A stretch of 64,000 nucleotides of DNA, from positions 39,087,522-39,151,521 of the forward strand of contig CM058229.1 in assembly GCA_030180135.1 (NCBI GenBank). The letters run 5' to 3'. This DNA comes from Orychophragmus violaceus (taxonomy: Eukaryota; Streptophyta; Magnoliopsida; Brassicales; Brassicaceae). Position 1 is the stretch's first letter; each line of letters opens with the position of its first letter. The notes under the pieces are model-generated. The model was not told where the DNA came from and did not search any database. It saw only the letters and a program-made list of their open reading frames with translations. Of the stretch, positions 31,693 to 44,774 are shown in pieces. The position numbers and the translations under genes are program-made.

Positions 31693-33787
31693 ACATAAAA
31701 TATGAAACCACTTACTTAAGTAATTTGAAATATGGAAGATATATTTATTAAAAGAAATATGGAAGATACATATCAATTAAAATTTTACTTTTAGAATATT
31801 TTCATTCTATAGAAATTAATTAGTCAGCATATAAGAAAGTAATGAAGCATTTATATGAATTGGAAAGTGCTTTTTAACTTTTATTAACTTTCAAATTGGT
31901 TGATTACTAAGTTAACTTTAATGAAATTATGCATTTTAGAATGTTAACTTCAATATATTTATAATTTTATTATTATTTTAATAGTTTTAAAAACTAGTTT
32001 TTATTTTATTTTAAAAATATACATCATCCGTATAAAAAACAAAAGAAAATACGATAAATATGAAAAATAGTTTTGAATTATTAGTTTTTAATATTGATAA
32101 CAATGACTATTGTGGATAATACAAATTTATATAGTAAATTTGTATTAATTATATAAATTTTAAATTTGGATAAACATAAATAATAAAATACTTTAATAAA
32201 AAAATTCTTATATTTATACATGTTTAATTATTTTTATATTAATTTTATTTATGAGATATACATAATATTAAATAAAAAATTAAAAAGTAAGATGATATAT
32301 ATGAAAATAAAATAAAAAGTAAGAGGATAAATATGAAAAAAATTATGAAATTTTTTATACATTTGCCTTTGTTATTAATTTTAATTTATAATAAACTATA
32401 AAATATATTAATAATATATTAAGTATAGTAATGTTTATATCTATATTTAATTAAAAATAGTCTTATATAAAAAAATTAAAATATTATTGTCGTTATAAAT
32501 TGATGATTTTTTATTTTTAGAAAATTTATGTATGAATAATGTTTATGTTCACACCCTATTCAAACAAATTATATTATTATTTAAATAGGAAAGGTAAACA
32601 TCGTTATTTCTGAAATGAATAAATGACATATGAGTTGCGTATATGCTTGTTGATATCTATTTAAAAAGAAATACTATATGTATTTATCTACATATCTAAA
32701 GGTTGAATAAGACTTTCCCCAATTAACACATCAACATTTTTCTTATTGATACATATTATATATTAATTTCCACATTATTTAAATAAAATTAATTAACAAT
32801 GAATTATGTAATTGAAAATCATTTAAATTATATTAATTATTCAAAAACATTAAAATAAATATAAACTAAAATAAATTGAAAATTATTTATAATTCCTTAA
32901 ATATATAAATATTATATATATTATAAATTTAAATACATATTCTATATTTTTATGAAAAAAGTAAACAAAATAATCAAATCCTAATATAAATGAAAAACCA
33001 AATTATAAAACTAAAAATAAAAACAATATGAAAAAAAAATTAAAGAATTTAAATTTTAAAACAAAAACCATAGAACCAAAAATATATTTCATAAATAATA
33101 AAGTGATAATAATCAAGAACATACGAATATGATAAAAAATGATAACTGAAACAAAACAAAAAATTATATAAAATCTAAATACAAAAGAAAGAAATGCAAT
33201 CAATGAAATAGATACAATACAATACAATAAAAATAAATACATCTTTGTCATTTCCCCCCAATTAATTAGCAAATATAATTAAGTTTTAATGCTAGTGAAA
33301 ATATTAATTTATAAGATTATAATTAGGATAACATGATAAAAATTTTAAATAGTAAAAAAATTGAAACAAAAATATAGAACAAAAATATTTAATAAATAAT
33401 GAAAATGATTATTATAAAAATAGAAAATATGATAAAATAGATAAAATATAACAAAAATAAAGAAATTATACAAAATATAATATAATAAATGAAATCAATA
33501 AAATATATACCTTAATTAATGAAAGTTAAAAAGAAAAATAAATAAATTAAAATACTATGTTATTAGGATTTGGATGAATGGAAAAAGATTAAACAACAAA
33601 TATGTATATTTAAAATAATGTATGGAAAATTTTAAAAGATGATAAAAACGCAGAATTAAAAAAAAAATTTAAAAATAGAAAACTCATGAAAATAAATGTA
33701 ATATTCACATGTTAGAATATGTTTTCTCTTAGAAACTGTTATGATCACACAAAAAAGGAAAAACAAAATAGATCTGTAAATAAAAAT
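31693..33787. other. AT-rich stretch, no gene seen
   Basis: Extremely AT-rich. The ORF at 33003-33272 on the minus strand is Phe/Ile/Leu-rich low-complexity and not credible as a gene. No element ends were seen. Confidence 0.5.
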
Positions 33788-33795
33788 ATATGAAA

Positions 33796-34890
33796 TTTTT
33801 TTTTTTTTTGTCAACAGCAAAAGATGCAACACTTCTTAGCTAGAAAGCCAAGGTGGTGAATCTGAATTAATATAAACAAAATAAGATGACTGGATTCGTG
33901 CACCGCGTGCTAGCTTGTCCGCCTTTGTGTTGTTTGCTCGTGGGGTGTGAGTGATAACGAACCTTGTGAAGAATCCCTTGCGACTCTCATACTCATCTAG
34001 GTGTATCCTGAAAGCAGGCCATTCTGTAGGTGTAGACACAATCTTCACCAGCTCTGAACAGTCTGTTGCGAACGTGACTTCTTGTTGATTCCACGTCTTC
34101 ATACATTCCATTGCCCAAATAAGTGCTTCGAACTCTGCATGTAGTGGTGATAAGCTACATCTGATATTTCTTGCTCCCATCATTACATCTCTTTCTCCTT
34201 CATAGGTACTGTGCCAACCTTGTCCCGAAAACGTGTCCCCTTCCTTCCATGAGCCATCCACAAAACACCAGCGTCCACGTGTGTTCACCCGTGTCGGTAG
34301 CGATGCAATCCGTATTGCCCGCTGAATCCAAAGAATCCGAAGATTGTGCCTCTCCCCATGCCAGGGCCTCACATTCCGCAAGACGTAGGATTTCACGTGG
34401 ATCCCGGTCTATATTACTAAAGAGTTTATCATTTCTACTTTTCCAAATATACCAAATGATCCATAGGAAATAAGATTTATCAATATCCGAGGGGATCCGC
34501 CAGAACAGATAATCCATATTTGTAAATAATGTAGGTAGAGGAAAGATTCCATGATTCGAAGGAATCATTGAGAGGGCCCAAGTTTGTAAAGCCGGTGGAC
34601 ATTCAAAAAGGATGTGGTTTATTGATTCTTCATCTGCTCCACATTTGGCGCACTGTGTATCATACCTGATTCCTTTAGCTTTTAAGTTGTTTGTAACCGA
34701 TAAATATCCCGATATCGCTTGCCACATAAAATGTCTGATTTTTGGTGGACATTGTATTTTCCAACAAAATTCTTGAAGTCGTTTTACATCTGGTCCATAT
34801 ATCACACCCAAGCAGCCTTTATCCGGAATTTGCCTTTCTACATAATAACCTGATTTAACTGTATATTTTCCATTTTTAGTGTAGTGCCAC
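33796..34890 (-). mobile_element. L1-type LINE, 5'-truncated
   Basis: A 14-base T run (33796-33809) is the poly(A) tail on the minus strand. The same 8-bp word ATATGAAA lies directly outside both ends (33788-33795 and 34891-34898), a target-site duplication. Only the last 1.1 kb of the element is present, as is usual for incomplete reverse transcription. Confidence 0.88.
33836..34888 (-). pseudogene. LINE ORF2 C-terminus: zinc-binding RVT region plus RNase H
   Basis: From right to left the minus strand reads NGKYTVKSGYY, then CPPKIRHFMWQAISGYL, the Cys/His cluster CAKCGADEESINHILFEC (zf-RVT type), and after a frameshift near 34350 an RNase H domain with FVDGSW, HAEFEALIWAME, TDCSELV and NTKADKLARGA (plant RVT_3 type). 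The reading frame begins at the truncation point, so there is no start codon of its own. Broken and truncated, hence inactive. Confidence 0.87.
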
Positions 34891-34940
34891 ATATGAAAAT
34901 ATTGATACTTAATAATAAACAGAATAATAACAAAATTTTC

Positions 34941-35030
34941 GCTACCATACGAGTGATTTACATAATTAGTCGCTTTGTCTTTTAAAAGTAACAAATTAGT
35001 CACTTTGGCTATGGGAAGGTGATTTTTCAC
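34941..35030 (+). repeat. left terminal inverted repeat (inferred)
   Basis: See the MULE entry. TTAGTC[GA]CTTT is repeated at 34967 and 34997, and the mirrored right end also has it twice. Confidence 0.45.
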
Positions 35031-35898
35031 TATTTGATTTTTTAAATGGCTAAATAGCCCCTCAAGTCTGTTATTGTTTGGTTCGTTTATAACTAAAACA
35101 TATTATGGTTACAGCGTCGATGGTTTATAGGATTGGAGGTAAAATTTGTACAAGTTAATCTCAACCATTGGTTTTTAATAAAGATTAAATCAGATATCGC
35201 CACCTGTATACTAATGGAGACGTGAATGATTTAAGGGAAGGAGGAAATTTTGTAATTTTTATTTATTTATTTATTTAGGTAATATGGGCCATATAACTCT
35301 TTATTTTTATTAAGTTATTTTTTGTTTTTTGTAAAACATAAATTATTTTAATTGATACTATAGGTTATAATTTTTTTTCTCTACATTATGATACCCATAT
35401 TGACATATTTTTGTAGAATTTTCATAAAAACTTGTGGACGTTAAAAAGTTATAGTCTAATGACATAGACAAAGTATTATGGACAAGGTTTTTTGTACAAA
35501 TCGATATAGACACTATTTTGGTAAACTTTCGCATTTACGATATCCGTCATTCATTTTGTATATGTGTCCATGTGGATGATTTGGTTTGGAACTTGTTATT
35601 CTTAACTAACTTCACATATATCTTCTTATTTGGGTTTTACATTAAGTTGTCACACTTTTGTAATTAGTGTTATTAGTTAAACACATTTGTGGATATGTTC
35701 ATGTGGATGACATAGTTATGCGTTTCTTTTAGGACTCTTTTGGTAAACTATCGCATTTGACGATCTCCATCATTCATATTGTCTACATGTTTATGTGGAT
35801 GGCTTCGTTTGGAACTTGTTGTTTTTTCACTAAATTCACAGATATTTTTCGTATTTGGATTCTTACATTAAAGTTTTCACACTTTTTGGTAAGTAGTG
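35031..35898. other. MULE-like internal region, left of ATH
   Basis: Non-coding. Three spaced copies of a unit containing CATGTGGATG, GGAACTTGTT and CGCATTT(A)CGATAT occur between 35500 and 35830. It ends at the TAGTG duplication (35894-35898). Confidence 0.5.
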
Positions 35899-36162
35899 TG
35901 ATATTCATGCATTTTTATGCATTTAGGTTGTTGTTTAACTCATGTTTTGATCTCATTTAGCATCCATTCTTGTTATCTTCTTGTCCTTTGTCTCATTTAG
36001 AGTCTAGAAACATTTAGGATTAGAAATTAGCATTTTAGGTTGTGTCTGGACTCTGGAGTGTTCCTTGTGTCTTTGTAGGTGATTGGAGGTGCAAGGAGTG
36101 TTGGTGAGCTAGGAAGTGAAGTTTGGAGCTCAAAGGACGAAGAAAGACCCAGCATGAAGTCC

Positions 36163-36398
36163 GTATCGGCCACCATATCGGTTGGGGTGGCCGATACATC
36201 TCCTCGGATTAAAGTTCAAGAAAAATCAGAGACTCCGTATCGGTTGGCATTTTGGTTGAGCCAACCGATACATTTCTTCGGATTAAAAGCAGAGAAGCCA
36301 GTATCGGTGAGCATATCGGTTGGCCAGACCTATATGCTCATTTGACAGGAAAATCCGAAGTCGCGTATCGGCCAGCATATCGGTTTGGCTGGCCCATA
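36163..36398 (+). promoter_or_regulatory. TATCGG motif array in ATH 5' LTR
   Basis: Four units start near 36164, 36238, 36302 and 36366 (spacing 74, 64, 64). Each has two direct TATCGG about 12 bp apart and one inverted CCGATA, with some copies decayed. In the 3' LTR (60506-60742) the inverted members are better kept. The array lies upstream of the TATA-like box at 36475. Confidence 0.8.
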
Positions 36399-36474
36399 CA
36401 GTTCACAGATATTGTCCTTGGATCCGGGTCAACACCCGGTTTGTTCCGGGTTGACCCAGTTCGTCCCCCTTCAC

Positions 36475-36482
36475 TATTTAAA
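36475..36482 (+). promoter_or_regulatory. TATA-like box of ATH LTR
   Basis: TATTTAAA, just downstream of a CCGGGTCAAC / GTTGACCCGG inverted repeat (perfect in the 3' LTR, one mismatch here). Probable promoter for the genomic RNA. The start site is not determined. Confidence 0.55.
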
Positions 36483-37389
36483 GTCCTAAACCTAATTTTT
36501 ACTGTCTCTTAAGCTTGTTTTTGTTTCAAAAACCCTTTTGTAAGAACAAGTTTGAATCTTTGTTAATCTAAGTACTTCTTTTGTGATTTCTTCTCTAAAT
36601 CTTTTCTATCTTTCTCTAATCTTCATGATTAACACTATCTCTATGGGTTTTGTTAATCATAACATGATTAGTGAGTAGTTTCTCATAGGGTTTATGGGTT
36701 AGGTAGGATTTGGTTGATTAGGGATGATTAATGGATGTCTAATGTTTATCTATCTTAAATCTCTTCTATCTTAGCGTTCTTAATGCCTAGTTAGCCTTGA
36801 TCATGTTGATTAGGATGTTTAGGATTTCTTGCCCACCATGTGTTCGATGAAATGCCAGTTTTAGCTTTGATAGGACTTTCACATTCTAGCACATAAAAAA
36901 TGGATGTTTAGAGTGATTGTTGGCTATATGGAACTTGTTTGAATGCTTGCTTGATCTTAATTCACAAATGGGAATTTGTTCTTGGATTAGGATTAGGGAA
37001 AGAGATTAGTACTAAGAGATTAGACTAGTGAACTTGTTGTGTTCCTTGCTAGGAGGTTAGCTTCCTTGAAGTTTGAATTAGCATCCTTGATCATCCCGAG
37101 TCACTAAATCCGTTGACCTTTTCCTGTAAGCCTTATCATTTAATCTTGATCTTCTAGTTTGTTATTTGATTGCTTAATTCTCTCTTGTTTAGATTTGTTT
37201 GCTTTGTTATTGTTAATTGCACTTAGAATCTTTAGAATTACAACTTGAATCTGTGTTGCTTGACTTTTAAGGTTTGGTGTATTCGTGATTGGTCATAATT
37301 CACTCTCAATTGGTTCGATACCTCTTACTACGCGATAAGTAAGAGGATTTAATACCTCTTAAAGGATTCCAAAATTTTAGTTATCAATT

Positions 37390-37402
37390 TGGCGCCGTTG
37401 CC
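37390..37402 (+). other. ATH primer binding site, tRNA-Asp type, shortened
   Basis: TGGCGCCGTTGCC matches the Athila site for 13 bases, then diverges (ATTCTGGG instead of GGGGA). Confidence 0.8.
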
Positions 37403-37501
37403 ATTCTGGGAAGTTGGATAGATCAATTCGATTTCTAATCCTATTTAGTTCAAGTCTTTGTTACTAACTTTGCTTCTTCCTCTCTCTTTGATGTTAAGTG
37501 T

Positions 37502-40500
37502 ATGAACTTACGCAGCCGCGGACCAACAAACTTAGTTGCAAGAGTTGAGGACATCAAGGCACACGAGAGGAGATTAGCAAGGGAACGACGCGCACTTGAG
37601 AGGGCTGTTCACTTAGAGAGACTTGGGTTGGAACCAGTTGAAGAGGTTCAACAAGACTTTGTGGATATAGAGAAGCCAGTTATAAACAAAGGGGACCAAC
37701 AAGGCCACCAGGGCCACCAAGAGCAGCAAAATCTTCAGGGTGATGATGCTAGAGATGGACAGGGAAACCGGATCCCGGTTCATCCCGAGAGGCCATTTAG
37801 GGCTATTGGAGATGGGGATGCACCGGATACAAACGCAAACCGCCAAGGGATCATTCCACCACCGGTAAACAACAACAACTTCGAGATCCGGGCAATCTTG
37901 ATCAACATGGTGCAAAATAATCAGTTCCATGGACTTGCATCTGAGGATCCTTTGCAGCACTTGGACACATTTTATAAGATCTGTGCCACAACGAGGCTTA
38001 ATGGTGTGGCTGATGACGGTTTGAAGATGCGTCTCTTCTTTTTCTCTTTGGCGGATAGGGCTAAGGAGTGGGAAAGCAACATCCCTCCGGGATCTATTAC
38101 TACTTGGGGAGATCTTAAGAAAGCATTCTTAAAGAAGTTCTTCTCAGCTACTAGGACAGTCCGCTTTCGTAATGAGCTATCCGGCTTTGTACAACACAAC
38201 AATGAGAGTTTTTCAGAAGCTTGGGAACGGTTTAAGAGGCTTACAAACCAATGCCCTCACCATGGGTTCACCAAGGAAACTCTTCTCAGCAACTTATACA
38301 GAGGTGTGCTCCCTAAGATGAGAGCCATACTTGACTCTTCAAGTAATGGTCACTTTCTTGGTAAGGGAGTTGATGAAGCTATGGAACTCATTGAAAACCT
38401 AGCTGTTAGTGATAACAACTACAATGAGGATTATGAGCGGACAAATAGAGGATCATCTTCTATGGATGAGAAGTACGAGAAGGAAATTAAAGCCTTAAAT
38501 GAGAAGATAGACAAGATGATCAACTCTAGCCAAAAGCAAGTCAACTTTGTGGGCAACTTTGATGATATGCAGCCCTACCTCTATAGTGTAGAAGAAGAAA
38601 TGACACAATATGAGATGAAATTCATTGCGGGACAAGGTGGATTCAACAAAGGTTTCAATCCCAATTATAGGAACCACCCAAATTTTTCCTATAGAAATAC
38701 CAATGTAGCCAATCCTCAAGATCAAGTCTACCCGCAAGCTCAACCTTAAGGACAAGCTCCACAACAAGGGCAACAAGGCTTTACTCAAGCTCCTCAACAA
38801 AAGCCTTTTGTCCCTTACACTAACCAACAAGGGTTTGGCACTAAGCCTCAATTTCATGGACAACAAGGATATGTTCCCAAGCAACAATACCCACCCGGTT
38901 TTGGACAACAACAGCCACAAGCCTCTTCTTCCTCGGGTTTGGATAATGAGTTAAAGGGTATGATGCAGCAACTTCTTCAAGGGCAAGCCTCAGGTACTAT
39001 GGAAGTACGGGATCTCAAGAGTGAGCTTTAGAACTTGACTTCAAGGGTCACAAACATGGAAAACAAGAATGTCTCTACATCTCGAACTCAAGGCACTTTA
39101 CCTGGAAAATCTGAGCAAAACCCGAAGGAACACATCAACGCTATCACATTGAGAAGTGGTAAGGAGCTGCAACATCATCAAGTACCCAAACCTAGGGTAA
39201 TTCCTTCACTCAATGAGGACATTGAAGTTCAAGAAGGGGAGGAGAATTCTGAAAATTATGCTCTCAACAAAGAAAGTGATAGTGAGGTTGCTAAGAGGAA
39301 AGGAAAGGTTGTAGTTGAAGAAGTAGTGGAGGATACACTCAAGAAGAAGGATGGTGTGTTTGTGCCACCACCTTATGAGCCTAAGCTACCCTTTCCGGGC
39401 AGATTCAAGAAGCAACTCTTGGAAAAGTATAAAGCTCTCTTCGAAAAGCAAATGAAGAATGTAGAACTCACTATGCCTTTGATAGATGCCTTTCTACTTG
39501 TTCCTCAATAAAGAAAGTTCTTGAAGGATGCAATTAAGGAGAGGACTAAGGAAGTGCAAGGCATGGTTGTATTGTCACATGAATGCAGTGCTATTATCCA
39601 AAGAAGGATTGTCCCTATGAAGCTTGAGGATCCGAGCAGTTTTACTTTACCGTGTGCTATCGGTCCTCTCAGATTTGACAACTGTCTATGTGACCTTGGA
39701 GCTTCTGTCAGTCTTATGCCTTTCTCAGTAGCTAAGAAGCTAGGCTTCTCAACATACAAGGCATGTAGAATCTCCCTAGTGCTGGCAGACAGGTCAGTGA
39801 GATTCCCAATCGGACTTCTAGAGGATCTTCCGGTGAAGATAGGAGGCTTTGAGGTTCCAACAGATTTTATTGTTTTGGAAATGGATGAAGAACCGAAAGA
39901 CCCTCTGATTTTTGGGAGACCTTTTCTTGCCACTGCTGGAGCAATAATAGATGTGAGGAAAGGCAAGATAGACCTCCATCTTGGGAAAGACATAGTCCTC
40001 AACTTCGACATCAACAAAGTGATGAAGAAGCCAACCATACAAGGGCAGATGTTCTATATTGAGACTATGGAGGAGCTAGCTGATGAACTCCTTGAGGAGT
40101 TAAACATGGATGATCCATTGGAATTGGCTTTGACAAAGTAATGTGGGGAGCACGAATACCTTCACGAGGAGAGCCGGGCTTACATGAGGTCACTTGACTC
40201 GCACAAGCCTTTGCTAGGAGAGGTTGAATACTTTGAGCTGGGATCAGATTCTGTGGGTAAAGAGCAAGAGGTCTTTGCTACGGGAATAAGGAGTGATGGC
40301 GCTGAGGAAGCTGATTTGTGCAAGGAGCAGCTTGTAGCTGATGATTGGAGCGAGCTAAAGGCGCCAAAGGTCGAGTTAAAGCCCCTTCCGCGGGGGCTTC
40401 GGTATGCATTTCTTGGTCCTAACTCTACTTATCCCGTCATTGTGAATGAGCTGCTGAGTGATGATGAATTGATTGCTTTAACTACTGAATTGAAAAAGTT

Positions 40501-43267
40501 TAGAAAAGCAATAGGATACTCACTTGATGATATTAAAGGATTATCACCTAGCTTATGCACTCATAGGATCCACCTCGAAAATGAATCCATGTCTTCTATT
40601 GAACATCAAAGAAGGTTAAATCCCAATCTTAAGGAAGTAGTTAAAAAGGAGATTCTTAAATTGCTTGATGCAGGGATAATCTACCCCATCTCGGACAGCA
40701 CTTGGGTTTCACCCATGCACTGTGTTCCGAAGAAAGGGGGGATTACGGTAGTTAAAAGTGATAATAATGAATTGATTCCTACTAGGACTATCACCGGGCA
40801 TAGGATGTGTATAGATTACAGAAAGCTAAATTTCGCATCTAGGAAGGATCATTTTCCATTGCCGTTCATAGATCAAATGCTTGAGCGCCTTGCTAACCAT
40901 CCTTTCTATTGTTTTCTCGACGGATACAGTGGGTTCTTTCAGATCCCGATACATCCGAATGATCAGGAGAAAATGACCTTCACATGTCCTTATGGTACCT
41001 TCGCTTATCGAAGGATGCCATTTGGCTTGTGCAATGCACCCGCAACCTTTCAGCGGTGCATGATGTCTATTTTCTCCGATCTTATCAAGGATATTGTGGA
41101 AGTCTTCATGGATGATTTTTCTGTATATGGCTCTTCTTTTGCTTCGTGTCTCTTGAACTTGTGCAGGGTATTGAAGTGGTGTGAGGAGACCAACTTGGTG
41201 CTTAACTGAGAAAAATGCCACTTCATGGTAACAGAAGCGATTGTGTTGGGTCATTAGATATCCGAGAGCGGTATAGAGGTGTACAAGGCTAAGATAGAGG
41301 TTATGATGAGTCTGCAACCACCAAACTCAGTTAAGGGAATTCGCAGCTTCTTGGGTCATGCCGGGTTCTACAGACGGTTTATCAAAGACATCTCTAAGAT
41401 CGCTAGACCACTCACACGTCTACTGTGTAAGGAAACCGACTTTGTATTTGATGAGGAGTGTTTGACTGCGTTTCACCGGATTAAGGAAGCTTTGATTAGT
41501 GCTCAGATTGTCCAAGCACCGGATTGGGAACTCCCCTTTGAAATCATGTGTGACGCAAGCGACTATGCAGTGGGAGCAGTTCCTGGGCAGCGAAAGGACA
41601 AGAAACTTCACGTGATATACTACGCTATTAGGACACTAGACGATGCCCAAGTGAAGTATGCGATAACCGAGAAGGAGCTTCTGGTTGTAGTCTTTGCCTT
41701 CGAGAAGTTTCGATCCTACTTGGTTGGGTCCAAAGTCATAGTCGACACGGATCATGCTGCGTTGAGATATCTACTTGCCAAGAAGGATGCCAAGCCGAGA
41801 CTTCTAAGGTGGATCTTGCTACTACAAGAGTTTGATTTGGAAATCAAGGATAAGAAGGGTATTGAGAATGGAGTGGCGGATCACTTGTCGAGGTTTAAAA
41901 TCGAAGATGATGTTCCTATAGATGACTCTCTCCCTGAGGAACAACTCATGGCTGTCAAAGCAGTCAAGGAAGCTCATGACACAAGTAGGAAGCTGAAGGA
42001 TGTTGGTTCCATTGAGGACAAGGAGCCGTGGTATGCGGATATAGTGAACTACTTGGCAGCCGGAAAGGAACCACCGAGTCTTGATAGCTACCAAAAGAAG
42101 AAGTTCTTTAGAGATGTCAAGAGGTACTATTGGGATGAACCTTACCTCTACACTTTGTGTAAGGACCAACTCTACAGGAGATGTATAGCGGATGAGGAGG
42201 TAGGAGGCATCCTTCTGCATTGTCATGGATCATCATATGGAGGTCATTTCGCCACGTTCAAGACGGTTCAGAAAGCTCTACAAGCTGGTTTTTGGTGGTC
42301 AACCATGTTTAGAGATGCCCAAGAGTTCATCACTAAGTATGATCCTTGTAAAAGAAAGGGGAACATCAGCAGGAGGAACGAGGTGCCTCAAAACCCAATT
42401 CTAGAAGTGGAAGTGTTCGATGTTTGGGGTATAGACTTCATGGGACCTTTCCCATCCTCATATGGGAATAATTACATCCTAGTGGTTGTGGATTACGTGT
42501 CCAAATGGGTAGAAGCAGTGGCGAGCCCAACGAATGATGCCAAGGTGGTGATCAAGTTGTTTAAGAGCACCATCTTTCCAAGGTTCGGGATACCGAGAAT
42601 AGTTATAAGTGATGGAGGCTCGCATTTCATCAACAAGCTCTTTGAAAGCCTCTTGAAGAAATATGGCGTCAAGCATAAGGTCGCAACTCCATATCACCCT
42701 CAAACAAGCGGGCAAGTGGAGGTGTCTAACAGGCAAATCAAAGCCATTTTGGAGAAGACTGTGGGAGCTTCTAGAAAGGATTGGTCTAAGAAGCTAGATG
42801 ATGCATTATAGGCGTATAGGACGGCTTTCAAGACTCCGTTGGGCACTACACCGTTCACCATGCTGTATGGGAAGTCATGTCATTTGCCGGTTAAGGTAGA
42901 GTATAAAGCTTTGTGGGCAGTCAAGTTGTTAAACTTTGACATTAAAACCGCAACCGAGAAGAGGTTAATTCAGCTGAACGTACTTGACGAGATAAGGCTT
43001 GAAGAATTTGAGAGCTCAAAGATCTACAAAGAGAGAACCAAGCTCTTCCATGACAAGCTCATCTTGAAGAAAGAATTCAAAGCAGGGAATCTTCTGTTGC
43101 TCTTTAACTCCCGGTTGAAACTCTTTCCCGGGAAGCTCAAGTCTAGGTGGTCGGGACCATTTAGAGTGAAAGAGGTGAGACCATATGGAGCGGTAGTACT
43201 TTTGGGAAAGTCTGATGAAGAGTTCACAGTCAATGGCCAAAGACTCAAGCATTACTCCACTTCATAA
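37502..43267 (+). pseudogene. ATH gag-pol, single frame with seven stops
   Basis: Gag (37502 to about 39000) begins MNLRSRGP and has the capsid stretch FFFSLADRAKEWESNIPPGS and HHGFTKETLL. The protease is near 39692 with DLGASVSLMP and GRPFLATAGAIIDVRKG. The RT is at about 40600-41200, with MCIDYRKLN and catalytic FMDD at 41104-41115. RNase H is at 41520-41900 with CDASDYAVG, TEKELLVV and DTDHAALRYL. The integrase is at 42200-42800 with HCHGSSYGGHF, GIDFMGPF, ISDGGSHF and SGQVEVSNRQ. The zinc-finger CxxC reads YDPC, so one Cys is lost. The C-terminal part has FPGKLKSRWSGPF. Stops: TAA 38747, TAG 39029, TAA 39509, TAA 40139, TGA 41207, TAG 41255, TAG 42809. No frameshift in 5.8 kb. Confidence 0.95.
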
Positions 43268-43368
43268 GCTATAGAGGAAGGAATTTCGATTCCACTCTCT
43301 AGCCCTCCCTCAGCTTAAAATCTCGGTTTTCAAAAGTCGAGCTTAACGACTTTAAACAAAAGCGCAAT

Positions 43369-43383
43369 TGGGAGACATTCCCA
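43369..43383 (+). other. hairpin after ATH pol
   Basis: TGGGA-GACAT-TCCCA after AAAAGCGCAAT. It occupies the position of the GP hairpins (AGCGCTGAGTGGGAGGC...) with a different but still pairing stem. Confidence 0.65.
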
Positions 43384-43525
43384 TGATTATCCTTGTACAT
43401 ATGATCTTTTGCTAGTTATTTTTGATGTTTTGCTTTGAGTTTTATCAGGTTTTTGTTATTAGGTGAGGTTGTGGACTCATTGGTGTTAAGTAAAGGCCAT
43501 GGAAATAAAGGAAAAAGAAACAGGG

Positions 43526-43843
43526 AGCCAGTATCGGTGAGCATATCGGTTCACTCAACCAATACGGACTTCTTCGAGTTTTGATGGACAAAATCAGACA
43601 GCGTGTATCGGTGTCCGTATCGGTTGGCCAGACCAATACGGACTCTCGAGATATTGGCTGAGGAAAAACCGAAGACTAATATCGGTGCCCGTATTGGTTT
43701 GGGCAGGCCGATACGTGTTTCAGCAAGAGAAATCCGAAGGAACGTATCGGTTGGCCAAACCGATACGGACCTCCCAAAAATAAACCGAGGGACGATATCG
43801 GCCAGCGTATCGGTTGGCCAAACCGATACGCCCCTTTCGCCAG
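43526..43843 (+). promoter_or_regulatory. TATCGG motif array of ATH upstream of ORF2
   Basis: Five units between 43531 and 43832 built from (G)TATCGG ... TATCGGTT ... ACCGATAC. The last, CGTATCGGTTGGCCAAACCG, is part of a near-palindrome at 43807-43831. The array ends directly in the donor-like CCAG/GTAAGT at 43844, as in GP2. Confidence 0.75.
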
Positions 43844-44770
43844 GTAAGTTTCTCTAACCCGAACTGACTCCAAACCAAATCTAACCGGATTTGGACCAAA
43901 ATCGATTTAATGAACCAATTTTAACCGACTGGGTCCCATCTTCTCTCTTGTTTTCTCCTCCAAATCGACTCCTCTCTCTCTTTTCTTCCTCATTTGCGAT
44001 TTCTACAAGGAATTTTCAAGCAACTTCAAAAACTCTTAACTCTTCCATTTCTCAATCGATTTTCGAGTTTTCAAGTGCTAAATTCGTGATTTCTTTAGCT
44101 CTACAACATTCTCTCATCATCTACTTCATATCCTTCATCACAAGCCAAGGTAAAATATCAAAACCTTCTTCTAATTTTCGAGTGTGAAAAGTTCAGAGTT
44201 TTGAACTTCGATTTTATGATTGATTATCAGTTGCTAATGCTTAGAAACCTTTCTCATAGGTGTTTGAATGAATACCCATAGTCAATTTCACTCTATAATT
44301 GCATGGATTGAATTTTTGGTGAATTAGGGTTCTTGAGCATGGTGAATTTCGAAAATTTTGGGGGTTTTCTAATTTGATGGTTTCTATTGATGCATTGGGT
44401 TGTTAAAAGTTTAAGTTTGTGATACTACTTGATTTCATTAAGTTTGGTTTCACACAAAAATTCGATTTGCATGTTAAAGGCCCCTTGTGATGAGATTGAG
44501 AGTTTACTAATGTGTGTGATTGAATTGTTGGTGGATTATGCTCATGATGAACTTGAATTGAGAATTGTTGAGTTGTTTTGGCAAGCTTGCTCGGTTGAAA
44601 ACGAAAATTTATGCAAATGCTAAGCTTTCAAGTCTCTTGATCATTGAATTACATTGGTGAATAGCTATTGTTGATCATTGAGATGTTTGAGCATGATGTT
44701 TAAAGCTCTTATTGTTTGTGTTGGTGGATTGTGTTATGTGCTCACTTTCTCTTTGAGTTGTCTTTTATAG
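43844..44770 (+). other. putative intron upstream of ATH ORF2
   Basis: GTAAGTTTC at the start, TTGTCTTTTATAG at the end, 927 bp. The ORF2 ATG lies 4 nt after the AG. A second donor-like AAG/GTAAAA is at about 44150. Based on consensus only. Confidence 0.5.
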
Positions 44771-44774
44771 GACA

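Larger units (their letters stand above)
35899..37386 (+). repeat. ATH 5' LTR
   Basis: 1488 bp, TGATATTCATGC to TAGTTATCA. Differs from the 3' LTR by roughly 2-3% by eye. Holds a four-unit TATCGG array, an inverted repeat just after it (36424-36457) and a TATA-like box. Confidence 0.93.

Noticed and set aside
33003..33272. Hydrophobic minus-strand ORF of 89 codons in AT-rich DNA
   Set aside because: Phe/Ile/Leu low-complexity translation of A/T runs, with no gene context.
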